NCBI RefSeq assembly: GCF_036327775.1
Contig: NZ_CP109598.1
Span: forward strand, 930,001-994,000
DNA from: Streptomyces sp. NBC_01498
GTDB lineage: Bacteria > Actinomycetota > Actinomycetes > Streptomycetales > Streptomycetaceae
Reading direction: 5' to 3'
Length of the DNA: 64,000 nt
A model generated the notes under the pieces. The model worked only from the letters and a program-made list of their open reading frames with translations, was not told the origin of the DNA and ran no database searches. Positions 31,351 to 39,238 of this stretch are shown here, piece by piece (position 1 is the stretch's first letter; every line of letters starts with the position of its first letter). The translations under genes and the position numbers were made by a program.

Positions 31351-33474
31351 TCAGCCGGCGTCCGGCGCCGGCTCCCGCCGGGTCTCGGTGCCCGTCACCG
31401 GGGTCGTCCCGAGCGGGATCTGCGGCCCCAGGCCGTCGTACAGCCAGCGCTTGAGCACCGCGTGGACCTGCTCCGCGCCCGCCAGCGGGCCACCGCCGGG
31501 GACCGGCGCGGGCAGCGTCAGGGGCGACAGCAGGAAGGCGTTCGACTGCTCGCCGCCGAGCCCTCCGTGGGAGCCGATCTGCTCCTCGAAGGCGTGCACC
31601 CCGCCCGTCGCCGGGTCGTGGACCGAGTTGACCATGATATCCGCGACATGCGGGAAGGTGTCGGTGCGCCGGACCGCGTCGGCGGCGCCCGGCCCCATGG
31701 TGGCGAGCGGGCCGGAGTCGTCGTCCAGTTCGGCGACGGGGACCTCGGCCCCGCCGGGGCCGAGCACCACGGAACCGCCCGCCTCGCCGCGTACGAGCAG
31801 GAAGCCGATGCCCGGATGGTTGGCGAGGGTGCGCAGCAGCGAGGGGTGGCGCCGGTCGATCTGCTCGCGGCTCATCCGCTCGGGGACGTCGGGGAAGGAG
31901 ATCAGCCCCAGATTCCCGGAGGCCAGCACGATCGGGTCGGAGTCCCGGGCCGGACGCCGGTCGCCGCCGCCCTCGGTCAGCTCGTCCTCGACGGGGCGGT
32001 GCAGGGCCGTCCGTACGGCGTCCCAGGCCGCGTAGCGTGCCTCGGCGCCACTGCGGGTGTGGCCCGCGCGGCGCGGTACGGGCAGTCCGCAGCCCGCCCG
32101 CACCAGGTCCCGGAGGGTGAGCCCGTAGGCGCCCCGGAAGGTCTCGCCGGGGCTCTGGCCGTGGTCGGAGAGGAGGACCAGCCGGTACGAGCGGGGCGCG
32201 TGTTCCGCGACCTTGGCCAGCAGGGCGATCGACCGGTCCAGCCGCTCCAGGACGCGGGTGGCGTCGCGGCTGTGGGGTCCGGAGTGGTGGGCGACCTCGT
32301 CGTAGGCGACGAGGTCGGCGTAGACGGCGGCGCGTCCGGCCAGCATGTCGCCGATCACCGCGGCGACGACGACGTCCCGTTCCACGACGGTCGCGAAGGC
32401 CCGGATCAGCGGGTAGAGCCCGCCCCGGCGCACCCGGGGCCGGTCGCCCCGGACCCGGGCGCGCGTCGACTGGCCGATCTCGCGGCCGACCTCGGCGACG
32501 AAGGAGACGGCCGTACGGACGGCGTTGGCCGGGTCGGTGAAGTACGCCCGGTACCCGGCCCGGGAGCGGGTGGCCCGGCCGCGCCGGGCGGCCATCGACA
32601 GGACGAGGGCGAGCTGGTCGGCGCCGCCGCTGAAGAGGTTGCCCCGGCTGGCGCCGTCGAGGGTGAGCAGCCCGGCGTCGCGGGTGCGCTCGACGGCGCG
32701 GCGCTGGAGTTCGGCCGCGCTGGCGGGCCGGTTGCTGACCATGAGCCGTCCGCTGTCCTTCTCGTACCAGCGGAAGGCGGGGACGTCGTGGTTGGTGCCG
32801 TGAAGGATGCCGAGCTGGCTGGCGCCGGTCTGGCTGGACCAGTCGGTGCGCCAGGGGGTGAGCCGGTGGGTGGGGCGTTCGCCGAGCCAGCCGGCGACGG
32901 TGGGCATGTGGCCGTCGGCGACGGCGTCGAGGAGCACCTGGTGTCCGACGCCGTCGAGCTGGAGGAAGAGCATGCCGGGCGAGACCGCCGGGCCGGGGCC
33001 GTCCTCGCCGCCCCGGCGTCTGCGGCGGCCGGCCAGGCGCGAGAGCCTGCGCCGGTAGGCGTCGTCGTCGCGCACGGCGAGCGCGGTGGAGGTCGCGGAG
33101 GCGACGGCGGACATGACGGCGGCGACGACGATCGCGTTCTCGGGGTCGGCGGCGCCACCGCCGTCGGGGGTGACCTTGAGCGCGACGAGCAGCAGCGAGC
33201 CGTTGAGGAAGAAGACCAGCAGACCGAGCAGCACGGCGGGCACGAGCAGCAGCGCGCGGACCAGGAAGGGCCAGACCAGGGCGCTGAGGAGGCCGAAGGC
33301 GCCCGCGCCCCAGGCGGCGGTGATGGCGGTCCTGGTGAGGCTGTCGTCGTCGCCCTGGAGCTGGAAGTCGGGGAGGATCCCGGCGAGCGCCAGCATGGTC
33401 AGGGCGGAGACCGCCCACACGACGGCCACCCGTACCAGGGCTCTGCCCGCCGTCCGCCCTCGCCCCTCGAACAC
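31351..33474 (-). CDS. Membrane-anchored alkaline-phosphatase-fold protein with N-terminal holin-like domain
   Basis: A 707-residue fusion. Residues 1-135 have four hydrophobic segments like the phage-holin superfamily IV/DUF1469-like membrane proteins. About 165-680 is a type I phosphodiesterase/alkaline-phosphatase fold: FLQLDGVGHQVL supplies the first metal Asp, SNRPAS and the nucleophile region follow, YDEVAHHSGPHS and LVLLSDHGQS give later metal ligands, and SHGGLGGEQSNAF ends the site. Substrates may be membrane-lipid or nucleotide phosphodiesters. GTG 33474 has GAGG ten bases upstream. The transmembrane half would hold the enzyme at the membrane. Family sure, substrate unknown. Confidence 0.85.
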   Translation of the reverse strand: MFEGRGRTAGRALVRVAVVWAVSALTMLALAGILPDFQLQGDDDSLTRTAITAAWGAGAFGLLSALVWPFLVRALLLVPAVLLGLLVFFLNGSLLLVALKVTPDGGGAADPENAIVVAAVMSAVASATSTALAVRDDDAYRRRLSRLAGRRRRRGGEDGPGPAVSPGMLFLQLDGVGHQVLLDAVADGHMPTVAGWLGERPTHRLTPWRTDWSSQTGASQLGILHGTNHDVPAFRWYEKDSGRLMVSNRPASAAELQRRAVERTRDAGLLTLDGASRGNLFSGGADQLALVLSMAARRGRATRSRAGYRAYFTDPANAVRTAVSFVAEVGREIGQSTRARVRGDRPRVRRGGLYPLIRAFATVVERDVVVAAVIGDMLAGRAAVYADLVAYDEVAHHSGPHSRDATRVLERLDRSIALLAKVAEHAPRSYRLVLLSDHGQSPGETFRGAYGLTLRDLVRAGCGLPVPRRAGHTRSGAEARYAAWDAVRTALHRPVEDELTEGGGDRRPARDSDPIVLASGNLGLISFPDVPERMSREQIDRRHPSLLRTLANHPGIGFLLVRGEAGGSVVLGPGGAEVPVAELDDDSGPLATMGPGAADAVRRTDTFPHVADIMVNSVHDPATGGVHAFEEQIGSHGGLGGEQSNAFLLSPLTLPAPVPGGGPLAGAEQVHAVLKRWLYDGLGPQIPLGTTPVTGTETRREPAPDAG

Positions 33475-33612
33475 CGCGTTGTCACCTCACGTCCAGGGCC
33501 CGCACACCTCCACGGGCTCGGTGACAGCCTGACACAGCGCGCGGCGGGCCCGGTCGCCGTCCGGGGGACGGGCCGTTCCGGCGGATCCCCGGGCGGGCCC
33601 CGGGGCGGGCCG

Positions 33613-33672
33613 TTCAGCAGCCGTCGTAGCCCGCGGTCGGCATTCAGCAGCCGTCGTAGCCCGCGGTCGGCA
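33613..33672. repeat. 30-bp tandem duplication spanning a gene's stop codon
   Basis: Identical units TTCAGCAGCCGTCGTAGCCC... at 33613-33642 and 33643-33672. The second contains the last nine codons and TGA of the hypothetical gene at 33644-34048; the first is a non-coding copy just after it, in the same phase. Confidence 0.85.
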
Positions 33673-34048
33673 TGGAGTACCTGCGGTGGACCCGGGCCTT
33701 GGACGTCGCGTCGTACGACGGTTCGTCCAGGTCCGCGGTCTCCACGGGGACGCCCCGGCGCTCGCATTCGGCGAGGAAGGCGGGCACCGAGGCCATCGCC
33801 CGGCCGAGCACGCGGTCGTTGGGGACGACGAAGGCGTCGATCGCGCCGGCCTCCACGTCGACCCAGAGGCCGCAGTGGTCGGAGCGGGTCCGGTAGAGGA
33901 GCAACTGGCGGGTGACGACATGGCCCTTGTCGGCGGCCCACCGCGCGCACATGGCCTGCTGGCCCCGGACGTCCACCAGGAACGGCTCGCGGTCGAGTTC
34001 TTCGAGCGGGGTGAGGCTGGCTATGGCCGCCACGCGTAAGTCGCCCAT
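33644..34048 (-). CDS. Hypothetical protein, resolvase-like
   Basis: A 134-residue protein that I do not recognise with confidence. It begins MGDLRVAAIASLTPLEELDRE, has MCARWAADKGHVV, a middle region LYRTRSDHCGLWVDVEAGA and a stretch VPNDRVLGRAMASVPAFLAECERRGV that loosely recalls the alpha-helical end of a serine-recombinase catalytic domain. No catalytic serine with its usual context (YxRVS) is visible, so recombinase activity is unlikely. The last nine codons with stop are repeated once more directly downstream. It lies upstream of and co-oriented with the phosphatase gene. The start is ATG 34048 with a weak ribosome site. Confidence 0.6.
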   Translation of the reverse strand: MGDLRVAAIASLTPLEELDREPFLVDVRGQQAMCARWAADKGHVVTRQLLLYRTRSDHCGLWVDVEAGAIDAFVVPNDRVLGRAMASVPAFLAECERRGVPVETADLDEPSYDATSKARVHRRYSMPTAGYDGC

Positions 34049-34299
34049 CCGGAAGGCCCCCCGTTCCGCCGCACCCGACCGCTGCCCCGAAGTCGCCCCC
34101 TGTTCCCCGGTGTTCGACGACCCTACTCCGGTCGGGCCGTCTTAAGGAGGCGCGTACCGGGCAGATGCGGGCGCACGGAGATGCCGTGGGCGTACGCCCT
34201 CCGGAGCGCGGGGCGCGGACGGGACGGGCCGGTGGAGTCCCGGCCGCCGGGCGCCCGCCGTACGCTGAGAGTCGATACGGACGGAGTTGAGGTCCCGCT

Positions 34300-35091
34300 G
34301 TGGGAAACGTCATCACCTGGTGGGGGCATGCCACCTGCACGGTCGAGGACTCCGGTGTCCGGGTACTGACCGACCCGCTGTTCGCCCGGCGGCTCGCCCA
34401 TCTGCGGCGCCGGCGCGGTGAGGTGCCACCGCCGGAGGCCGCCGTCGCGGACGCCGTGCTGGTCTCGCATCTGCACTCCGACCATCTGCATCTGCCGTCG
34501 CTGGCCAGGCTCGCCCCCGGCACGCGGCTGATCGTGCCGCGCGGCGCGCGGCGGGCGGTGCACGGCCTGCGGCGGCTCGACGCCGCGTGCCGCCGGGGCG
34601 GGCTGCGGATCACCGAGGTCGACGCGGGTGACGAGGTGGAGATCGGTCCGCTGTGGGTGCGGGCGGTGCCCGCCTCCCACGACGGGCGGCGGCTGCCGGT
34701 CGGACCGCAGCGCGCACCCGCGCTCGGCTACGTCATCACCGGTGAGCGCCGCACCTACTTCGCGGGCGACACCGGGCTGTTCGACGAGATGGCGGACGTG
34801 GTGGGCCCGGTCGACGTGGCGCTGCTGCCGGTGGGCGGCTGGGGGCCGCATCTGGGCCACGGTCATCTGAACGCCGGCCGCGCGGCGGAGGCGCTGGCCC
34901 GGCTCGCGCCGGACGCCGCCGTGCCGGTGCACTACGGCACGTACTGGCCGATCGGTCTGGACGGGGTGAGACCGCACGAATTCCATTCGCCGGGCGACGA
35001 GTTCGTCCGCCTGGCGGCCCGGTGCGCGCCCGGGGTCGCGGTGCACCGGCTGGCGCACGGCGAGAGCGTCCGGCCGGGGGCCGGCCGGTGA
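34300..35091 (+). CDS. MBL-fold metallo-hydrolase (UlaG-like)
   Basis: A 263-residue metallo-beta-lactamase-fold hydrolase. The opening WWGHATCTVEDSGVRVLTDPL is typical of UlaG/YcbL-type proteins. The dinuclear metal ligands are in SHLHSDHLH (HxHxDH), PASHDGRR and YFAGDTGLFDEM, with a late HYGTYWP. GTG 34300 has GAGG seven bases upstream. It overlaps the DedA gene by four bases (GTGA), so they are co-translated. The substrate is unknown; the family includes lactonases and phospholipase-D-like enzymes. A weaker relative lies at 35848-37158. Confidence 0.9.
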   Translation: MGNVITWWGHATCTVEDSGVRVLTDPLFARRLAHLRRRRGEVPPPEAAVADAVLVSHLHSDHLHLPSLARLAPGTRLIVPRGARRAVHGLRRLDAACRRGGLRITEVDAGDEVEIGPLWVRAVPASHDGRRLPVGPQRAPALGYVITGERRTYFAGDTGLFDEMADVVGPVDVALLPVGGWGPHLGHGHLNAGRAAEALARLAPDAAVPVHYGTYWPIGLDGVRPHEFHSPGDEFVRLAARCAPGVAVHRLAHGESVRPGAGR

Positions 35092-35774
35092 TCGACCAGC
35101 TCATGAGCCAGTTCCCGTCGGAGTCCGCGCAGCAGGCCGTCACGTATCCGTCGCTGTTCCTGCTCGTGGCGCTGGGCGCCCTGGTGCCGGTGGTGCCGAC
35201 GGGGGCCCTGGTGAGTTCGGCGGCGGTCGTCGCGTTCCATCAGACGTCGCCGCTCGCGCTGCTGCTCATCTTCGTCGTGGCGTCGTTCGCGGCGTTCCTG
35301 GGGGACATCGCGCTGTACTGGCTGGGGCGGCGGGGGGTCAACTCGAAGAACGGCTCACGGTGGCTGGCGGCCCTGGAGCGGCGGGTCTCCGACGAGACGC
35401 TCGAACAGACGCAGCGCAAGCTGCGGGAGCACGGCGTGACGGTGCTGGTGCTGTCGCGGCTGGTGCCCGCCGGGCGGATACCGGTGATGCTGGCTTGTCT
35501 GCTCGCCCGGTGGCCGACGCCGAGGTTCGTCAAGGGCGCGCTGCCCGCGTGTCTGGCGTGGGCGGCGACGTACCAGCTGATCGGCATCCTCGGCGGGTCG
35601 CTGTTCGACGAGCCGTGGGAGGGCGTGCTGGCGGCGGTGGCGCTGACGGTACTGATCAGCGGCGCCCCGGCGGCATGGCGCAGACTGCGGACCGGCCGGG
35701 CGGCGGACGCGGCGGAGGGCGGGGGCAACGGCGGCCCGGAGGGGCCGGCGGAGCCGGACGGTCAGCGGGCCTGA
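35088..35774 (+). CDS. DedA-family (VTT domain) membrane protein
   Basis: A 228-residue membrane protein with the DedA/SNARE-associated pattern: VPVVPTGALVSSAAVVAF near 25, a middle hydrophobic FAAFLGDIALYWLGRRG, LVLSRLVPAGRIPVMLACLLARW with the conserved Arg-Pro-Ala region near 125, and two C-terminal helices. DedA proteins move or scramble phospholipids such as the undecaprenyl phosphate carrier. GTG 35088 overlaps the MBL gene stop. The C-terminal 30 residues are a Gly/Glu/Pro tail. A short duplication begins at its TGA. Confidence 0.85.
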   Translation: MIDQLMSQFPSESAQQAVTYPSLFLLVALGALVPVVPTGALVSSAAVVAFHQTSPLALLLIFVVASFAAFLGDIALYWLGRRGVNSKNGSRWLAALERRVSDETLEQTQRKLREHGVTVLVLSRLVPAGRIPVMLACLLARWPTPRFVKGALPACLAWAATYQLIGILGGSLFDEPWEGVLAAVALTVLISGAPAAWRRLRTGRAADAAEGGGNGGPEGPAEPDGQRA

Positions 35775-35840
35775 GGGCATCGGCGCGGCCCGCCGGTCGG
35801 CGGGGGTGTGAGGGCATCGGCGCGGCCCGGCGGTCGGCGG
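35772..35840. repeat. 32-bp direct repeat that begins at the DedA stop codon
   Basis: TGAGGGCATCGGCGCGGCCC... at 35772-35803 recurs at 35809-35840 with one mismatch, period 37. The first copy starts exactly at the stop codon. A GTCAGCGG unit is further repeated after it. Confidence 0.8.
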
Positions 35841-35847
35841 TCAGCGG

Positions 35848-37158
35848 TCAGCGGGTGTGCGGGACCGTCAGGACGCGTGAGCCGCCGACGGGCAGGTCCC
35901 AGAGCTGCTCGCGCGGTCGCCCGGTGCGCTCCCACGCGGCCCTGACCCGCGTCAGCGGCTCCAGGACCGGCTCGGCCGACAGCACGAACGTCGCCCAGTG
36001 CATGGGGGCCATGTGCCGCGCGCCCACGTCCTGGCAGGCCCGTACGGCCTCCTCCGGGTCGGTGTGGACGTCGCGCAGCCACCAGCGCGGGTCGTACGCC
36101 CCGACGGGCAGCAGCGCGAGGTCGACGCCGGGGTACCGGCGGCCGATCTCCCGGAACCAGTGCCCGTAGCCGGAGTCCCCGGCGAAGTAGACGCGCCCGC
36201 CGGTCGCGCCGTCCGTGAGGACCCAGCCGCCCCACAGGGAGCGGCAGGTGTCGGTGAGGGTCCGTTTCGACCAGTGGTGGGCGGGGACGAAGTCGAACCG
36301 TACGGCGGCGCCCTCGCCCGCCGGCAGTTCGGCCGCCTCCCACCAGTCGAGTTCGGTGACCCGGGTGAAGCCGCGCCGCCGGCACCAGCGGGCGAGCCCG
36401 GCGGGCACGAACAGCGGGGTGTTCCCCGGCAGCCTCCGCAGGGTGGGCGCGTCGAGATGGTCGTAGTGGTTGTGGCTGATGACGACCGCGTCGACGGGCG
36501 GCAGGTCCTCCCAGCGGACCCCGACGGGGGTGATCCGCGCGGGCGTGCCCAGGATGCGCCGCGACCACACCGGGTCGGTCAGGACGGTCAGCCCGCCGAT
36601 ACGGATCACCCAACTCGCGTGCCCCGCCCAGGTGACGGCCACGGTCCGGGTGTCCGCGGCGGGCAGCGGCGCCGGCGCGAACGGCAGCAGCGGTACGGCG
36701 TCGAGGGCGCCCCGGCCGGGCCGTGCGGCACCCTCGCGGGCGAGCCGCGCCATGGCCCGGACACCGGGAAGCGGGGCGGTCAGCCGGTCGGCGAAGGAAC
36801 GGGGCCAGGGCCCGCGGATCTCACCGACCGGGCGGAGTACGCCGCCGGGGCGGGCGGTGTGCGCGGGCCCGGCGGGGGCGGGGTTGCCGGCGCGCACGGC
36901 CCCGGCAGGACCAGGATTCTCGGCGCGCGCCGCCCCGGCAGGAGTGGGTTGGTCGGCCTGCGCCGCCCCGGCAGGACCAGGGTTGTCGGCCGGGGCGGGC
37001 CCGGCGGGGGCGGCCCCAGCGGGAGCCGGGTTGCCGGCGCGCGGGGCCCCGGCAGGACCAGGGTCGTCGGCCTGTGGCGCCCCGGCGGGAGCGGGCCCGG
37101 CGGGGGCGGGGGTCGTGCCGGGGCCGGTGTCGTCCGTCCGATCGGTCTGATCCGTCAT
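35848..37158 (-). CDS. NAPE-PLD-like MBL-fold hydrolase with repetitive N-terminus
   Basis: A 436-residue protein. The C-terminal 330 residues are a metallo-beta-lactamase-fold hydrolase resembling N-acyl-phosphatidylethanolamine phospholipase D: WAGHASWVIRIGGLTVLTDPVW, ligands in ISHNHYDHLD, HHWSKRTLTDT, YFAGDSGYG and MHWATF. The first 105 residues have six imperfect 11-residue units like ENPGPAGAVRA, low-complexity and likely disordered. Adding the repeat to an enzyme is unusual. The start at 37158 is as long as the frame permits; GTG and ATG starts within the repeat cannot be excluded, but the repeat is read in frame. Confidence 0.85.
   Translation of the reverse strand: MTDQTDRTDDTGPGTTPAPAGPAPAGAPQADDPGPAGAPRAGNPAPAGAAPAGPAPADNPGPAGAAQADQPTPAGAARAENPGPAGAVRAGNPAPAGPAHTARPGGVLRPVGEIRGPWPRSFADRLTAPLPGVRAMARLAREGAARPGRGALDAVPLLPFAPAPLPAADTRTVAVTWAGHASWVIRIGGLTVLTDPVWSRRILGTPARITPVGVRWEDLPPVDAVVISHNHYDHLDAPTLRRLPGNTPLFVPAGLARWCRRRGFTRVTELDWWEAAELPAGEGAAVRFDFVPAHHWSKRTLTDTCRSLWGGWVLTDGATGGRVYFAGDSGYGHWFREIGRRYPGVDLALLPVGAYDPRWWLRDVHTDPEEAVRACQDVGARHMAPMHWATFVLSAEPVLEPLTRVRAAWERTGRPREQLWDLPVGGSRVLTVPHTR
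36850..37120 (-). repeat. Coding tandem repeat, about 33 bp, in the MBL gene
   Basis: Six or so imperfect units code (x)NPGPAGA(x)RA in the N-terminus of the NAPE-PLD-like protein. GGGTTGTCGGC and GCGCCCCGGCAGGACC blocks recur on the plus strand. Units vary by one to four residues. Confidence 0.7.
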
Positions 37159-37245
37159 CGGGGCTCCGTTCGGCGCGGTACGACACGTGGGGGCGGTGGT
37201 ACGGGCTGTCCGCCCCGGACGGTGGTACGGGGTGGCGGGCGGGGC

Positions 37246-38478
37246 TCAGCGCGGTTCCCCCAGGGCCGCCGTCAAAATGCTCAGCGCTTCGGCGACCTGG
37301 GGCAATTCCAGGGGATCCACTGCGGTGAGTGCCTCCATCCGCCCCTCCGGGTTCGGCCCGAGCAGCGGGGCGGTGGCGAGCCGCACCCGCAGGGCGCCCG
37401 GTTCGTCCCCGAACCGGTGCCCACCGGGCACGGGTGTGCCGAGCCGTTCGCCCAGGTACTCCTCCAGTTCTGTCGAGTCGCCCACCCCCCGGGCACCCAG
37501 GCCGCGCCGCAGCGGTCCGAGGTCCGCGTACAGATGGCGCCCCGCGCGGGGCGGCCGGGCGAGCGCCCCGGCGGCGAGGACGGCCCGGTGGGCGGCGTCC
37601 GCCACGCGCGCGTGCAGCGCGGCGGTGGCGGCGGTCCGCGCGGTCACGGCCTCCGGTTCGTCCAGCGCGCGGCTCGCGGCGGCGGCGACCGGCCCGGCGA
37701 CGAGCGCGCCCAGCGCCGTGAGACGGTCCACCGTCCGGGCCCGGTGGGCGGCCCCGGCGGGTGTGGCGGGGAAGCGCGCGACGGCGGCGGGCCAGGACGC
37801 GGGGGTGAGCGCGCCCGCCAGGTCGAAGAGGACCGTGACGTCGTCGGGCCACATCTCGGCGGGGCTGAGCGGCACCGTCTCCCGGGGTGGGTGCAGGGTG
37901 TCGCGCCACGTCTCGTCGCTGACGATGTGCAGGCCCTCGCCGACGGCCGCCTCGCACGCCTCCCGGAGCAGTTCGGGCGGGGCGACGGTGCCGGTGGGGT
38001 CGTCGGCGAGGGAGAGCAGCAGCAGCCGGGGTGTGCCGCCCTCGGCCCGTACCCGGCGCACCGTCTCCAGGAGGGCGTACGGATCGGGTATGCCGCCGCA
38101 CTCCGCCGGGACGGGCACCGGGAAGACCGGGCGGCCCAGCAGCCGGGCCAGCGGCCCCCAGGACGCCGGGTGCGGGCGCGGCATGAGGATGTCGCCGCCG
38201 TGCGCGGCGAGCACCGAGAGGAGCAGCGGCCGGGCACCGGCCGCGACAGCGACCTCCGGAGGGTGGGTGAGCAGTCCGCGCCGCGACCAGTAGCCGCAGG
38301 CCGCCTCGCGCAGCACCGGTCCGCCGCCGGGCGGTTCGGGCAGCGTACGGGCGGCGGCCCCGGCGAGCACCTCGACCAGTTCCGGCAGCGCGGGCAGGCC
38401 CGTGTCCGGGGCGAACGGCCCGTACCGTACGGGGCCGTGACCCTCGTGGCCGCCGCCCGCCGAACCCGTCGTCCCCAT
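37246..38478 (-). CDS. Aminotransferase class I/II-fold protein lacking any lysine
   Basis: A 410-residue protein with the type I aminotransferase layout. ATG 38478 has GGAGG eight bases upstream. It keeps a P-x-T-G turn (DPTG at 160-163) and SDETWRD at 187-193, matching the NPTG and SDEVY blocks. But where the PLP-binding lysine should follow, the sequence is FDLAGALTPASWP (218-230); scanning all 410 residues I find no Lys at all. The arginine that binds substrate carboxylate also lacks its clear place. It cannot be a normal PLP enzyme, and is probably a structural or ligand-binding relative, or a decaying gene under selection for an open frame. It is close to the TIGR03086 gene. Confidence 0.8.
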   Translation of the reverse strand: MGTTGSAGGGHEGHGPVRYGPFAPDTGLPALPELVEVLAGAAARTLPEPPGGGPVLREAACGYWSRRGLLTHPPEVAVAAGARPLLLSVLAAHGGDILMPRPHPASWGPLARLLGRPVFPVPVPAECGGIPDPYALLETVRRVRAEGGTPRLLLLSLADDPTGTVAPPELLREACEAAVGEGLHIVSDETWRDTLHPPRETVPLSPAEMWPDDVTVLFDLAGALTPASWPAAVARFPATPAGAAHRARTVDRLTALGALVAGPVAAAASRALDEPEAVTARTAATAALHARVADAAHRAVLAAGALARPPRAGRHLYADLGPLRRGLGARGVGDSTELEEYLGERLGTPVPGGHRFGDEPGALRVRLATAPLLGPNPEGRMEALTAVDPLELPQVAEALSILTAALGEPR

Positions 38479-38542
38479 GCCCGCCACCTCCCGGCCCCCG
38501 GCGTTCGCGGACGGCGCCGCGGCGCCGCTGGTCGGCCCCGGC

Positions 38543-39115
38543 CTACGCCCGGCGCCCCACCATCGCCAGCAGGCGCGTCTGGTCGTCGGCGCCCCGCGGC
38601 GGGTCCAGGGGCGGGTCGAACAGGCCGCTCCCGGAGAGGCTGTCCGCGTACGGCTCGACCTCGCCGAGCGCGAAGTCCACCAGGTCCCGGGGCAGCCGGT
38701 CGTCGGCGCCGATCCCGCGCGACAGGTCCCAGGCGTGCACCACCGCGTCGAGCACCATCTGCGAGCAGTAGGCGCCGGCGCCGGTCTCCCCGTACGAGAG
38801 CGGCACCGCCCGGTCCATCGCGCCCCGTTCGCCGAACGCCGCGCGGGCCGCCGCCGCGGCGCGGTCCCAGACACCGACCGGGTCGTCGCCGAGGACGTCG
38901 CCGTCGAAGGCGTCGCCCACCTCGGCCATGGTCCGGCCCTCGCTCACCAGCGGGGGCACCCACAGCTGTTCGACGGTCAGATGGTTCACCAGGTCGCGTA
39001 CGGACCACCCCTCGCAGGGCGTCCGCGCGGCCCACCGGTCCGCGCCGACCGCGTGCACCCGGTCGGTGAAGAGGTCGAGCGCCTCGGCGTGCCGGTCGAG
39101 CAGTGAGTCGTCCAT
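38543..39115 (-). CDS. TIGR03086-type metal-binding (DinB/mycothiol-dependent) protein
   Basis: A 190-residue four-helix DinB-like protein. The opening has TPCEGWSVRDLVNHLTVEQLW (37-57) with conserved Trp and His, and the C-terminal half has MVLDAVVHAWDLSRGIG with the other histidine and Asp ligands. This group shares the fold of mycothiol-dependent maleylpyruvate isomerase and probably binds zinc and perhaps mycothiol. Its exact reaction is not known. ATG 39115 starts the gene, which lies just ahead of the aminotransferase-fold gene in the same direction with a 64-bp gap. Confidence 0.85.
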   Translation of the reverse strand: MDDSLLDRHAEALDLFTDRVHAVGADRWAARTPCEGWSVRDLVNHLTVEQLWVPPLVSEGRTMAEVGDAFDGDVLGDDPVGVWDRAAAAARAAFGERGAMDRAVPLSYGETGAGAYCSQMVLDAVVHAWDLSRGIGADDRLPRDLVDFALGEVEPYADSLSGSGLFDPPLDPPRGADDQTRLLAMVGRRA

Positions 39116-39238
39116 GTCCCCACTCTCCCCGGACGCCGGGGAGGACGCGAGCGGGGCCGGTCAGGGCCTGTTTCCGCCCCGGGCCCGGCCTCCTGCGGAG
39201 ACTGCTTGGGGCCGCGCCGTACGGGGTACTCGCGTTCC

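Noticed and set aside
34140..34299. A short gene starting after a strong AAGGAGG at about 34144
   Set aside because: The distance to the next ATG is too long, and the frame gives a short basic, featureless peptide without a family.
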